From positions 23,501-87,500 of the forward strand of contig NZ_VFIY01000016.1 in assembly GCF_006385175.1 (NCBI RefSeq): 64,000 nt of DNA, given 5' to 3'. A program made the translations under genes and the position numbers. This DNA is from Emcibacter nanhaiensis (GTDB lineage: Bacteria; Pseudomonadota; Alphaproteobacteria; Sphingomonadales; Emcibacteraceae). The notes beneath the pieces are model-generated. The model saw only the letters and a program-made list of their open reading frames with translations. It was not told the origin of the DNA and searched no databases. This document shows positions 46,129 to 54,086 of the stretch, piece after piece. The stretch's first letter is position 1; each line of letters opens with the position of its first letter.

Positions 46129-47615
46129 TGGCTACGAAACCTGCAGGAACAGAGTGTTCTGCTCCCTGGCCAGTTGTGCCCTCTTACGATTTTTGTTTGC
46201 CCGAGAAGGCCCGCAGCAAGGTCAGGGAGCTTGCGAAAAAAATGCTGGCGGAAAATCCGCAGTTTGATGCGGGTTTGTTTGTCGGGGAAGGCGTGGTGTC
46301 GGGCTGGAGTTCCGGTCCCAGCGTCTTCTTTGAAGATCATCGTGACATCCTGTTGACCACCGAGGAAGGCGCCAGGGATTTCGAATATCGCTCCCTGGCC
46401 TTGGCGGGCGACGGGGATTTCTACTTATTGTCCCGTGATCGGGACAGAAATTATGAACGCTATCTCCGGGAATTCCCTGCTCTCGGCACCCCTGAAATCC
46501 TGCAACTGACTTCCCGAAAGGGACAAAAGGCAGAAACACTCGCGGCAAAATGTATTCGCGATCCGGCAATAATGGAGCGCCTGGTTAAACGGACGCGGGA
46601 GGCAGGGGGATTAAATCTTGTGCCTTTCATCAGCACAGGGGACGCCTGGTCCCTGGCCCGATCTCTGGCCAGGGAGTCCGAAGAGACCATCCGGGTAGCC
46701 GGTCCCCTGCCGGACTTGAGCAGGCTGGCGAATGACAAATTGTGGTTTGCAGAGCGCGTCAGGGAGGTGATCGGTCCTCAGGCGCTGCCGCCAACCTTTG
46801 CTGAATATAACCTGTCTGCCGCAGCCGCCCATATCAGGAAACTGGCCGGGGAAAATAAACATCTGATGGTCAAACTGACCAATAGCGGCGGGTCGATGGG
46901 AAACCTTTTGTTTCCCAGCGACAGATTCAACGGGCACAGTCTGGAGGAGATCCAACTTCAGTTGCAGGCCCATCTGATAAATATCGGCTGGCGTCACCAG
47001 TTCCCGATATTGCTTTGCGTCTGGGAGCAGCCGGTGACGGACAATCCTTCGGTCCAGGTGTGGATTCCTGACGCGAAGGAAGGTCCGCCTGTGATTGAAG
47101 GCGTTTTTAATCAGTTTCTCATTGGCGACCGCGGTGAATTCGTTGGGGCCGAACCGGCTCGCTTGCCGGAAGAAATCATGGCAAGCCTGCTTGAACAGGG
47201 ACAACGGCTGGCGCTGCTTTTTCAGTTTCTGAATTATTTCGGACGAATCAGTTTTGACGCCATCGTTCTGGCAGAAGAGGCGGGTGGGGGCAAGATTCAC
47301 TGGATCGAATGCAATGCCCGCTGGGGCGGGGTGTCTATCCCCATGACCCTGTTAAACCGGTTGAGATTTTCCGAGAAACCGGGGGCTGCAGTCTGCGTCC
47401 AGAAATATCTGTATGGCCGCCATGCCCGGCCTTTTCCGGACATTATTGCGGCCCTCGGGAGCTGGCTGTTAAAACGACCGGAGAGAGAGTATGGCGCGGT
47501 ATTCCTGCAGCCGACCGGAGGACAGCATCTGAACTTTATGGTTCTGGAGGAGAGCAGAGAGCAGGCCCTGAATCTCGCAAAAGAAATCACAGGAATCTGT
47601 CTGGAGAGTTCCTAG
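46128..47615 (+). CDS. ATP-grasp ligase of unknown substrate
   Basis: A 495-residue protein that looks like an ATP-grasp ligase with an N-terminal pre-ATP-grasp region (about 1-200). ATP-binding features are NDKLWFAERVREV, the glycine loop MVKLTNSGGSMGNLLF (about 245-260) with its Lys, and the metal-binding IECNARWGGVSIPMTLL (about 395-412), where Glu and Asn would hold magnesium. Such enzymes join a carboxylate to an amine or thiol, often in small-peptide synthesis. No membrane or export signal is seen. It is translationally coupled to the hemerythrin gene and its last four bases overlap the end of the glycosyltransferase gene on the other strand. Family name and substrate are not recognised with certainty. 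Confidence 0.6.
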   Translation: MATKPAGTECSAPWPVVPSYDFCLPEKARSKVRELAKKMLAENPQFDAGLFVGEGVVSGWSSGPSVFFEDHRDILLTTEEGARDFEYRSLALAGDGDFYLLSRDRDRNYERYLREFPALGTPEILQLTSRKGQKAETLAAKCIRDPAIMERLVKRTREAGGLNLVPFISTGDAWSLARSLARESEETIRVAGPLPDLSRLANDKLWFAERVREVIGPQALPPTFAEYNLSAAAAHIRKLAGENKHLMVKLTNSGGSMGNLLFPSDRFNGHSLEEIQLQLQAHLINIGWRHQFPILLCVWEQPVTDNPSVQVWIPDAKEGPPVIEGVFNQFLIGDRGEFVGAEPARLPEEIMASLLEQGQRLALLFQFLNYFGRISFDAIVLAEEAGGGKIHWIECNARWGGVSIPMTLLNRLRFSEKPGAAVCVQKYLYGRHARPFPDIIAALGSWLLKRPEREYGAVFLQPTGGQHLNFMVLEESREQALNLAKEITGICLESS

Positions 47616-48628
47616 GCTGCTTTCCGGGTATCCCCGATCAGCACCAGGTTGTCGAGGAACTGCTGGGCGCAATTTTGCCAGGAGAAGCTGCTGGCATATT
47701 CACGGCAAAAATCGGGGGAAATTTTGAGCGCGCCTTCCACGGCCTTCCGGAGGTCATGGTCGAGGACGCCGGCACCGCTGTCGCCAATGACGTCGATGGG
47801 TCCGTTGACGGGATAGGCGGCCACCGGCACGCCGCAGGCCAGCGCTTCCAGCAGCACCAGGCCGAAAGTGTCGAACCGGCTCGGGAAGACGAACACATCG
47901 CCGAGGTTATAATATTGGACCAGTTCCTCGCCGAATTTGGGGCCGGTGAAGATGGCGTCGGGATATTTCTTTTTCAGGTTCTCCAGATCCGGGCCGCCGC
48001 CGATCACCACCTTGGTGCCGTCCAGATCCAGGTCGAGGAACTCGTTGATATTCTTTTCCAGCGACACCCGGCCCACATGGATATAGACCGGACCTTTGAG
48101 CTCCATGATCTTTTCCCCGGTCGGGCGGAACAGACTGGTATCGACGCCGCGGGTCCAGTCCATCAGGTTGGTGATGTTGAAATCCCTGAGTTCCTGTTTG
48201 ACCGCTTCGGTGGCAACCATGACGCCGGCAGAGGCGTTATGGAACCAGCGGATCACTTTGTAGCTGAGGGCGCGCGGAACGCGCATTTTCTGGTAGAAAT
48301 AGGTCGGGAAATTGGTGTGATAGCTGGTGGTAAAGGCCAGATTTTCCTTGATGCAGACGCGGCGGGCGGCGCATCCCAGCGGTCCTTCGGTGGCGATATG
48401 AACGGCGTCCGGCTGCTCCCGGTCAAGATAGTCGCGGATGTTTTTGGCCGCAAACAGGCTGAGGCGCACCTCCGGGTACAGCGGGTTGGGCAGGGTGAAG
48501 CAGTCGCCGGGGGTGATAAAATCAACCTGATGGCCGAGCTCGGCGCATTCGGTCTGCAGCTGGGTCAGGGTGCGGACGACACCGTTGACCTGGGGCGGGG
48601 CGGCGTCGGTAACAATCAATATCTTCAT
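47612..48628 (-). CDS. Glycosyltransferase family 4
   Basis: A 338-residue GT-B glycosyltransferase. The N-terminus MKILIVTDAAPPQVNGVVRT is typical of GT4 enzymes acting on lipids such as MgtA or the diacylglycerol glucosyl/glucuronosyl transferases. The nucleotide-sugar site reads FVFPSRFDTFGLVLLEALAC, with the usual E-x7-E pattern. It shares one base with the end of the LpxH-like gene upstream (TGATG), so the two are a coupled unit, a pairing common in alphaproteobacteria. A role in glycolipid synthesis is inferred; the acceptor is unknown. Confidence 0.85.
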   Translation of the reverse strand: MKILIVTDAAPPQVNGVVRTLTQLQTECAELGHQVDFITPGDCFTLPNPLYPEVRLSLFAAKNIRDYLDREQPDAVHIATEGPLGCAARRVCIKENLAFTTSYHTNFPTYFYQKMRVPRALSYKVIRWFHNASAGVMVATEAVKQELRDFNITNLMDWTRGVDTSLFRPTGEKIMELKGPVYIHVGRVSLEKNINEFLDLDLDGTKVVIGGGPDLENLKKKYPDAIFTGPKFGEELVQYYNLGDVFVFPSRFDTFGLVLLEALACGVPVAAYPVNGPIDVIGDSGAGVLDHDLRKAVEGALKISPDFCREYASSFSWQNCAQQFLDNLVLIGDTRKAA

Positions 48629-49461
48629 CAGGCCACCAGGGTTTCCATGTCTTTTTCTTCTTCTTTGTTTTTGCTTTTCTTTATGTCTTTATCCAGGTTG
48701 AGCATGGCTTTGCGTTCTTCGGCCCAGTTGATGATCTCGAAGGTGCCGTCGATATTTTCCACCAGCGCGGTACAGCTTTCCACCCAGTCGCCGTCATTCA
48801 TATAGACAACCTCGTCGATCATCTTGATCTGGGCGTGGTGGATATGGCCGCAGATGACGCCGTCCAGCTCCCGTTTGCGGGCTTCCTGGGCCAGGATGTC
48901 CTCGAAATCGGTCATGAATTTGACCGCATTCTTGACCTTGAGCTTGAGGTAGGCGCTGAGCGACCAGTAGCCGAAGCCCAGCTTGCGGCGGCAGAAATTG
49001 TATAAGTTGTTGAGCTTCAGGGCGGTCTCATAGGCCCAGTCGCCGAGCCTGGCGAGCCATTTGGCATTGAGGATCACGCCGTCATAGGCGTCGCCGTGCA
49101 CCACCAGGTATTTCTTGCCGTTGGCGTCCTCATGGATCACCTCGTTGACCACTTCGATACCGCCGAGGTGGCTGCCGAGATAGTCGCGCAGGAATTCGTC
49201 ATGGTTGCCGGTAACATAATACATGGTCGCGCCCTTGCGCACCTTGCGCAGCATTTTCTGCACCACGTCGTTATGGGCCTGGGGCCAGTACCAGCCCTTT
49301 TGCAGGCGCCAGCCGTCGACGATATCGCCAACCAGGTAAATGGTGTCCGCGTCATGATATTTGAGGAATTCGAGAAGATATTCGGCCTTGCACCCCTTGG
49401 TGCCGAGGTGAATATCAGAGAGGAACAGCGACCTGTACTTACGCTTGTTTTCTTTCAGCAA
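48628..49461 (-). CDS. LpxH-like metallophosphoesterase
   Basis: A 277-residue calcineurin-fold phosphoesterase. All metal-binding motifs are visible: FLSDIHLG, VGDIVDGW, VTGNHDEF, VVHGDAYDG and CGHIHHA. The sequence type is that of UDP-2,3-diacylglucosamine diphosphatase-like proteins, yet it is longer than LpxH (about 240 residues) and has a basic C-terminal tail (KDIKKSKNKEEEK). Alphaproteobacteria usually use LpxI for lipid A, so this enzyme may serve the coupled glycosyltransferase in a different lipid pathway. The substrate is not proven. Confidence 0.82.
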   Translation of the reverse strand: MLKENKRKYRSLFLSDIHLGTKGCKAEYLLEFLKYHDADTIYLVGDIVDGWRLQKGWYWPQAHNDVVQKMLRKVRKGATMYYVTGNHDEFLRDYLGSHLGGIEVVNEVIHEDANGKKYLVVHGDAYDGVILNAKWLARLGDWAYETALKLNNLYNFCRRKLGFGYWSLSAYLKLKVKNAVKFMTDFEDILAQEARKRELDGVICGHIHHAQIKMIDEVVYMNDGDWVESCTALVENIDGTFEIINWAEERKAMLNLDKDIKKSKNKEEEKDMETLVA

Positions 49462-49551
49462 TGATTCTTACCCTTTTGCCTGATACAGGTTATTCCTATC
49501 AGGCAAATATGACACCGGGCGGAAAATTTTATGGCGTTATGATGACAGAAA

Positions 49552-51183
49552 TCATCCCAGAGTACGTCCCCTGAACATGGCTCGAAGCTGCATTTTCTGG
49601 ATCTTGCCGGTGGCGGTATGGGGCATTTCGTCGATGAACTCCACCTCGTCGGGCATCCACCATTTGACGATTCGGTCCGAGAGGTAATCCAGCACCTCCT
49701 GCCTGGTCGGGCTTTTGCCCGGGACGGCGACACAGATCAGCAGCGGCCGCTCCTGCCATTTGCTGTGCGGCAGACCGATCACCGCGGCCTCGGAAATGTC
49801 CGGATGGCCGACGGCGGCATTCTCCAGGTCGATGGAGGAGATCCATTCGCCGCCGGACTTGATGACATCCTTGGAACGGTCGACAATGGTCATATAGCCG
49901 TCCGGGTCGATGGTGGAGACGTCGCCGGTATCGAACCAGCCGTCTTCGTCCAGCACCGTCACGTCATCGCGGCGGAAATAGCCCTTGGTGATCCAGGGAC
50001 CGCGCACCATCAGCCGGCCGAAGCTTTCGCCGTCCCGCGGCAGCTCCTGGCCGTCTTCGTCGATAATCTTTATGTCGATGCCGAAGGCGACCCGGCCCTG
50101 GGTCAGCTTGCGGGCCATTTTCTCGTCGTCGGAAAGGCCTTCATGCTCGGGCAGCAGGTGGGCGACGGTGCCGATCGGGCTCATCTCGGTCATGCCCCAG
50201 ACCTGCAGCACGGTGGCGCCGAAGCTGCGCTCCAGTTCCTCCAGCATGGAGCGCGGCACCGCCGAACCGCCGATCAGAAAATGTTTCAGTGGCAGGCCGG
50301 TATAGTCACGGGACGGCAGGCTTTTGACATGATCGAGCAGGCCGAGCCACACGGTCGGCACGCCGAGCACCTTGGTGCAGCCCTCGCTCTCGATCAGGTT
50401 GAGGATATTCTCGCCGCCGGCATCATCGCCGGGAAACACCAGCTTGGCCCCGGTCATGGCCCCGGCGTAGGGCAGGCCCCAGGCGCTGACATGGAACATG
50501 GGCACCACCGGCAGGATGCTGTCGCGGCCGCCGATGTCGAATACCTCCTGCTGGGTGAGGGAGAAAGTATGCAGGATGGTGCTGCGGTGGCTGTAGAGTA
50601 CGCCTTTGGGATCGCCGGTCGTCCCGGAGGTATAACAAAGTACCGCGGCGGTATTCTCATCGAACTCGGGCCAGTCGTAGCTTTCCGGCTCGCCGGCGAT
50701 CAACTCCTCGTAACAGATCGCATCGGGCAGGCTCGTGTCCGGCATCTCATCGGCAGAGGCGAGCAGGATGAAACCCTTTACCGCCGGGATCTGGTCCCGG
50801 ATATTTTCCAGCATCTTCACGAAGCTCAGGTCGACAAACAGATATTTATTTTCCGCATGATTGATGATGTAGGTGAGCTGCTCCTCGAACAGGCGGGGGT
50901 TGATGGTGTTGAGCACCGCGCCCATACTGGAGATGGAGTAGTATATTTCCAGGTGGCGATAGCCGTTCCAGGCCAGCGAGCCGACCACATCGCCGGGGGA
51001 GATGCCGAGCCTGGCCATGGCATGGGCCAGCTGTCCCGCGCGCCGGATCACTTCGCCATAGCTGCTGCGGTGAATGTCGCCGGAAAGGGTCCTGGAAATG
51101 ATTTCCCGCCTGCCATGGTTGAGCGCCGCGTGGGTCACCAGCGATGAAATCAAGAGTGGCCGGTCCTGCATCAGTCCAAACAT
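49552..51183 (-). CDS. Acyl-CoA ligase, AMP-forming
   Basis: A 543-residue adenylate-forming ligase of the long-chain fatty acyl-CoA synthetase type. The phosphate loop is [18 protein letters not shown], the substrate-adenylate motif is [16 protein letters not shown], and the C-terminal Lys motif appears as [13 protein letters not shown]-terminal residues [20 protein letters not shown] resemble medium- and long-chain ligases. A 20-base near-palindrome (51241-51260) lies about 60 bases upstream of the start. The chain length of the substrate cannot be read. It runs in the same direction as the LpxH-like gene (90 bases away) but is probably a separate unit. Confidence 0.9.
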   Translation of the reverse strand: MFGLMQDRPLLISSLVTHAALNHGRREIISRTLSGDIHRSSYGEVIRRAGQLAHAMARLGISPGDVVGSLAWNGYRHLEIYYSISSMGAVLNTINPRLFEEQLTYIINHAENKYLFVDLSFVKMLENIRDQIPAVKGFILLASADEMPDTSLPDAICYEELIAGEPESYDWPEFDENTAAVLCYTSGTTGDPKGVLYSHRSTILHTFSLTQQEVFDIGGRDSILPVVPMFHVSAWGLPYAGAMTGAKLVFPGDDAGGENILNLIESEGCTKVLGVPTVWLGLLDHVKSLPSRDYTGLPLKHFLIGGSAVPRSMLEELERSFGATVLQVWGMTEMSPIGTVAHLLPEHEGLSDDEKMARKLTQGRVAFGIDIKIIDEDGQELPRDGESFGRLMVRGPWITKGYFRRDDVTVLDEDGWFDTGDVSTIDPDGYMTIVDRSKDVIKSGGEWISSIDLENAAVGHPDISEAAVIGLPHSKWQERPLLICVAVPGKSPTRQEVLDYLSDRIVKWWMPDEVEFIDEMPHTATGKIQKMQLRAMFRGRTLG

Positions 51184-51240
51184 TATCTACCTCCATTTTT
51201 GTGCGTTGCCGCATTGTGCCAAAAAAGGAGGACGGACGGA

Positions 51241-51260
51241 GCATAGACCTAGGTCCATGC
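51241..51260. promoter_or_regulatory. Palindrome upstream of the acyl-CoA ligase
   Basis: GCATAGACCT (51241-51250) and AGGTCCATGC (51251-51260) form an inverted repeat with nine of ten pairs; the central GACCTAGGTC is perfect. It lies 58-77 bases before the ligase start, where an operator would sit. It shares AGGTC with the repeats upstream of acs. Confidence 0.45.
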
Positions 51261-51289
51261 CAGAGAGGCCGGAATCTGAGAAGGGGGGA

Positions 51290-52519
51290 TCAGGCGGCTT
51301 GCGCGTGAGGAATGCGGGGCAGGAACAGGGTGAACAGGGCGGCCATCAGCAGCATGGCGCCGGAGACCAGCAGGCAGACCATGAGCCCGCCCCACTGATA
51401 GGCGAGGCCGGACAGGATCGTGCCCAGCAGCCGTCCCGCCGCATTGGCCATATAATAAAAGCCCACATTGAGCGCCACATGGTCGCGTTCCGAATAGCGC
51501 AGGATCAGGTAGCTGTGCAGGGCGCTGTTGACGGCAAAGATGATGCCGAACAGGGCGAGACCCGCCAGCACGATGACGGTGAAGTCAAGCCCGGTCCGGC
51601 CGAGCAGCACCATGGCGAAGGGGATGGCGGCGAGCAGGACAATCCAGCTCAGGCCGCGCAGACCGGACCCCGCGCGCAGGACGGCGGGGGCGCCGGCCTG
51701 GACGAAGCCGTAACCGATCACCCAGGCCGCCATCAGGGTGCCGGTGGCGGTAAAGCTGAAGCCGGCGATGTCATAAAGGAACAGCGGCAGCCCGACCACG
51801 AACCAGACATCCCGGGCGCCGAACAGGAACAGCCGGGCGGCGGACAGGATATTGATGTTGCGGCTTTTCGACAGGATGGCGGCGAATTTGACCTTGCTCT
51901 TGAGCTGGCCGAAGCCGCGGGGCAGCACCAGCGGGCAGGCGAGCAGGACCCCCGCCAACACCGCCGCCATTACATAGAGGGAGGGGGCATAGCCGAGCCA
52001 GCTCAGCAGGAAGCCGCCGAGGAAAAAGCCCACGCCCTTGAGGGTATTCTTGGAGCCGGTCAGCAGCGCCACCCATTTGAACAGCGCACCTTCTTTTCCT
52101 CCCTCCTCTTCTGAGGGCACGATCAGCTTGAGCGCGCTCTTGGCGCTCATCTTGGTGAAATCCTTGGCCACCCCGGCCAGGCCCTGCACCAAAAGCACAT
52201 AGAGCACTGAGAAGGAGACCGACCAGGCGGGATTGAGCAGGGAGAGCAGCAGCAGGGCCGCGACCTGCAACGTGAGCCCGAGATAAAGGGTGAAATTGAG
52301 CCCGAGCCGGCTGCCGACCCAGCCGCCAATGAGATTGGTGACCATACCCATCACTTCATACAACAGGAACAGGGTGGCGAGCTCCAGCGGGCTGTAACCC
52401 AGGGCATGGAAATGCAGCAACACCAGCATGCGGAGCGCACCGTCACTGAGGGTGAAACCCCAGTAGGCGGCGGTGACGACGCTGTAGTTGCGCCAAGGAT
52501 TAGGGGAGGTGGCCGACAT
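51290..52519 (-). CDS. arsJ: ArsJ organoarsenical efflux transporter
   Basis: A 409-residue major facilitator protein with about 12 helices. It matches ArsJ: a run of RNYSVVTAAYWGFTLSDGAL at the start, VLLHFHALGYSPLELATLF, and the segment AKDFTKMSAKSALKLIVPSE. Known ArsJ proteins export 1-arseno-3-phosphoglycerate, the unstable product made by the partner dehydrogenase, which then breaks down to arsenate outside the cell. ATG 52519 lies two bases after the dehydrogenase stop, so the two are coupled. This is the last gene of the arsenic operon. Confidence 0.93.
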   Translation of the reverse strand: MSATSPNPWRNYSVVTAAYWGFTLSDGALRMLVLLHFHALGYSPLELATLFLLYEVMGMVTNLIGGWVGSRLGLNFTLYLGLTLQVAALLLLSLLNPAWSVSFSVLYVLLVQGLAGVAKDFTKMSAKSALKLIVPSEEEGGKEGALFKWVALLTGSKNTLKGVGFFLGGFLLSWLGYAPSLYVMAAVLAGVLLACPLVLPRGFGQLKSKVKFAAILSKSRNINILSAARLFLFGARDVWFVVGLPLFLYDIAGFSFTATGTLMAAWVIGYGFVQAGAPAVLRAGSGLRGLSWIVLLAAIPFAMVLLGRTGLDFTVIVLAGLALFGIIFAVNSALHSYLILRYSERDHVALNVGFYYMANAAGRLLGTILSGLAYQWGGLMVCLLVSGAMLLMAALFTLFLPRIPHAQAA

Positions 52520-52521
52520 GA

Positions 52522-53559
52522 TTATTCCGGCAGCGTATCGGCGACAAGCCGGGCGAGCTCGCCCATGCGATTGACATAACCCCATTCATTGTCATACCAG
52601 GCGTAGATTTTCACCTGGGTGCCGTCGACCACCATGGTCGAGGGGGCGTCGATAATGCTGGAGCGCGGGTCATCCACATAGTCGATCGAGACCAGTGGCT
52701 TTTCCTCGTAACCGAGGATATCCAGCAGGCTGGATTCCGACGCCTCGCGCAAAAGTGCGTTGACTTCCTCCGCCGTGGTCTCGCGTTCGACCTCGAATAC
52801 GCAGTCGGTGAGCGAGCCGTTGAGCAGCGGCACCCGCACCGCGAGGCCGTTGAGTTTGCCTTTAAGCTCCGGATAGATCATGGTGATGGCGGTGGCCGAG
52901 CCGGTCGAGGTCGGGATCAGCGACATCAGGCCGGAGCGGGCCCGGCGAAGATCCTTGTGCGGCGCATCGACCATGACCTGGGTGTTGGTGACGTCATGGA
53001 TGGTGGTGATGCTCCCGTGACGGATGCCGAGGTTTTCCTGGATCACCTTGACCACCGGCGCCAGGCAATTGGTGGTGCAGCTCGCGGCGGTGACGATGTC
53101 GTGCCGGGCGGGCTCGTATTGCTCGTGATTGACGCCCATGACGATGTTGAGGATGTCGTCGCGCTCTCCCTTCACATTGTTTTTTACGGGGGCGGCGACG
53201 ATGACTTTTTTCACGCCTTTATCCAGGTAGGTCTGCAACTGCTCCGGCTTACGGAAGGCGCCGGTGCATTCCAGCATGATGTCGATATTCTCCAGCTCCA
53301 GGCTCTCGAGATCATCATGGAAGCTCATGGGGATGACATGGCCGGCGGCAACAAGGCTGTTGTCCTCGAAACGCACATCCTGGTCCCAGCGGCCGTGCAC
53401 ACTGTCGAATTCCAGCAGGTGGGCGGCAGTTTCGCTGGTGCCGTCTCTTTCATTGATCAGGCAGATTTCGAGCCCGTCGCCCAGTGCGGGCCGGTCAAGC
53501 AAAACACGCAGCAAAAGCCGGCCCATGCGGCCAAATCCGTTAAGGGCGATGCGGGTCAT
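52522..53559 (-). CDS. ArsJ-associated glyceraldehyde-3-phosphate dehydrogenase
   Basis: A 345-residue NAD-dependent dehydrogenase. The nucleotide motif is [14 protein letters not shown] and the catalytic Cys161 lies in [14 protein letters not shown]. It differs from the glycolytic enzyme by its position between arsR and arsJ, in which GAPDH uses arsenate in place of phosphate to give 1-arseno-3-phosphoglycerate. ATG 53559 lies one base after the arsR stop, and arsJ starts two bases after its own stop. The housekeeping gapA is presumably elsewhere. Confidence 0.93.
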   Translation of the reverse strand: MTRIALNGFGRMGRLLLRVLLDRPALGDGLEICLINERDGTSETAAHLLEFDSVHGRWDQDVRFEDNSLVAAGHVIPMSFHDDLESLELENIDIMLECTGAFRKPEQLQTYLDKGVKKVIVAAPVKNNVKGERDDILNIVMGVNHEQYEPARHDIVTAASCTTNCLAPVVKVIQENLGIRHGSITTIHDVTNTQVMVDAPHKDLRRARSGLMSLIPTSTGSATAITMIYPELKGKLNGLAVRVPLLNGSLTDCVFEVERETTAEEVNALLREASESSLLDILGYEEKPLVSIDYVDDPRSSIIDAPSTMVVDGTQVKIYAWYDNEWGYVNRMGELARLVADTLPE

Positions 53560-53560
53560 G

Positions 53561-53902
53561 TCACTTTTTCCCTTTGATCTTGCGGGTGGTTTGCTCGACG
53601 GAGAGGCAGATCTCGCCCGAACCCTGGCAGCAGTCCTCGACCAGGAAACCGAGGAATTTCTCGAGCTTGGCATAATTGGCGGTATAGATGATCTGCCGCT
53701 GCCGGCGCTCGGACGAAATCAGCCCGGCCTGTTCCAGTGCCGACAGGTGATAGGACAGGGTGGAGTTCGGGGTTTTCAGCTTTTCCGCCAGTGTCCCCGC
53801 ATTGAGGCCCGCGCGCCCGGCCTTGACCAGAAGCCGGAACAGGCTGAGTCGGGTTTCCTGCGCCAGGGCAGAGAGCATATTTACCACAGTTGTTTCTTTC
53901 AT
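53561..53902 (-). CDS. arsR: ArsR family arsenic-responsive repressor
   Basis: A 113-residue winged-helix repressor. The recognition region reads [20 protein letters not shown]. Near the C-terminus [10 protein letters not shown] has Cys91, Cys92 and Cys99, a CC-x6-C group close to the CC-x5-C arsenite site of the Acidithiobacillus ArsR; the classic CVCxC in the recognition helix is absent. It therefore belongs to the group that senses As(III) in the C-terminal helix. It heads the operon arsR-GAPDH-arsJ, with one base to the next gene, and a palindromic site lies directly upstream. Confidence 0.92.
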   Translation of the reverse strand: MKETTVVNMLSALAQETRLSLFRLLVKAGRAGLNAGTLAEKLKTPNSTLSYHLSALEQAGLISSERRQRQIIYTANYAKLEKFLGFLVEDCCQGSGEICLSVEQTTRKIKGKK

Positions 53903-53910
53903 GATTTTAT

Positions 53911-53930
53911 ATTTCCAGAAATATGGAAAT
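53911..53930 (-). promoter_or_regulatory. Candidate ArsR operator
   Basis: ATTTCCA (53911-53917) and TGGAAAT (53924-53930) are perfect inverted arms with a 6-base spacer, eight bases before the arsR start. TTGTTT and AAATAT on the minus strand, 17 bases apart, could be the promoter around it. No ribosome binding site is visible, so the message may be leaderless or nearly so. Confidence 0.6.
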
Positions 53931-54086
53931 AAAACAAGAGAGAAAGTTTATGAATCATTTTTATTAGCAGAGTTGAAAAACACCATCATCGCATTAGATA
54001 GAAATAATGGCTTAACCTTCTACTAAAAGTATTTTCTGGGGAGTGGGGCTTTTAGAAATCTCCATCTCTCAAATAGGGGAATTCCT

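Noticed and set aside
52522..53559. Housekeeping glycolytic gapA
   Set aside because: It lies between arsR and arsJ with one- and two-base gaps, the known arsenate-detoxification arrangement.
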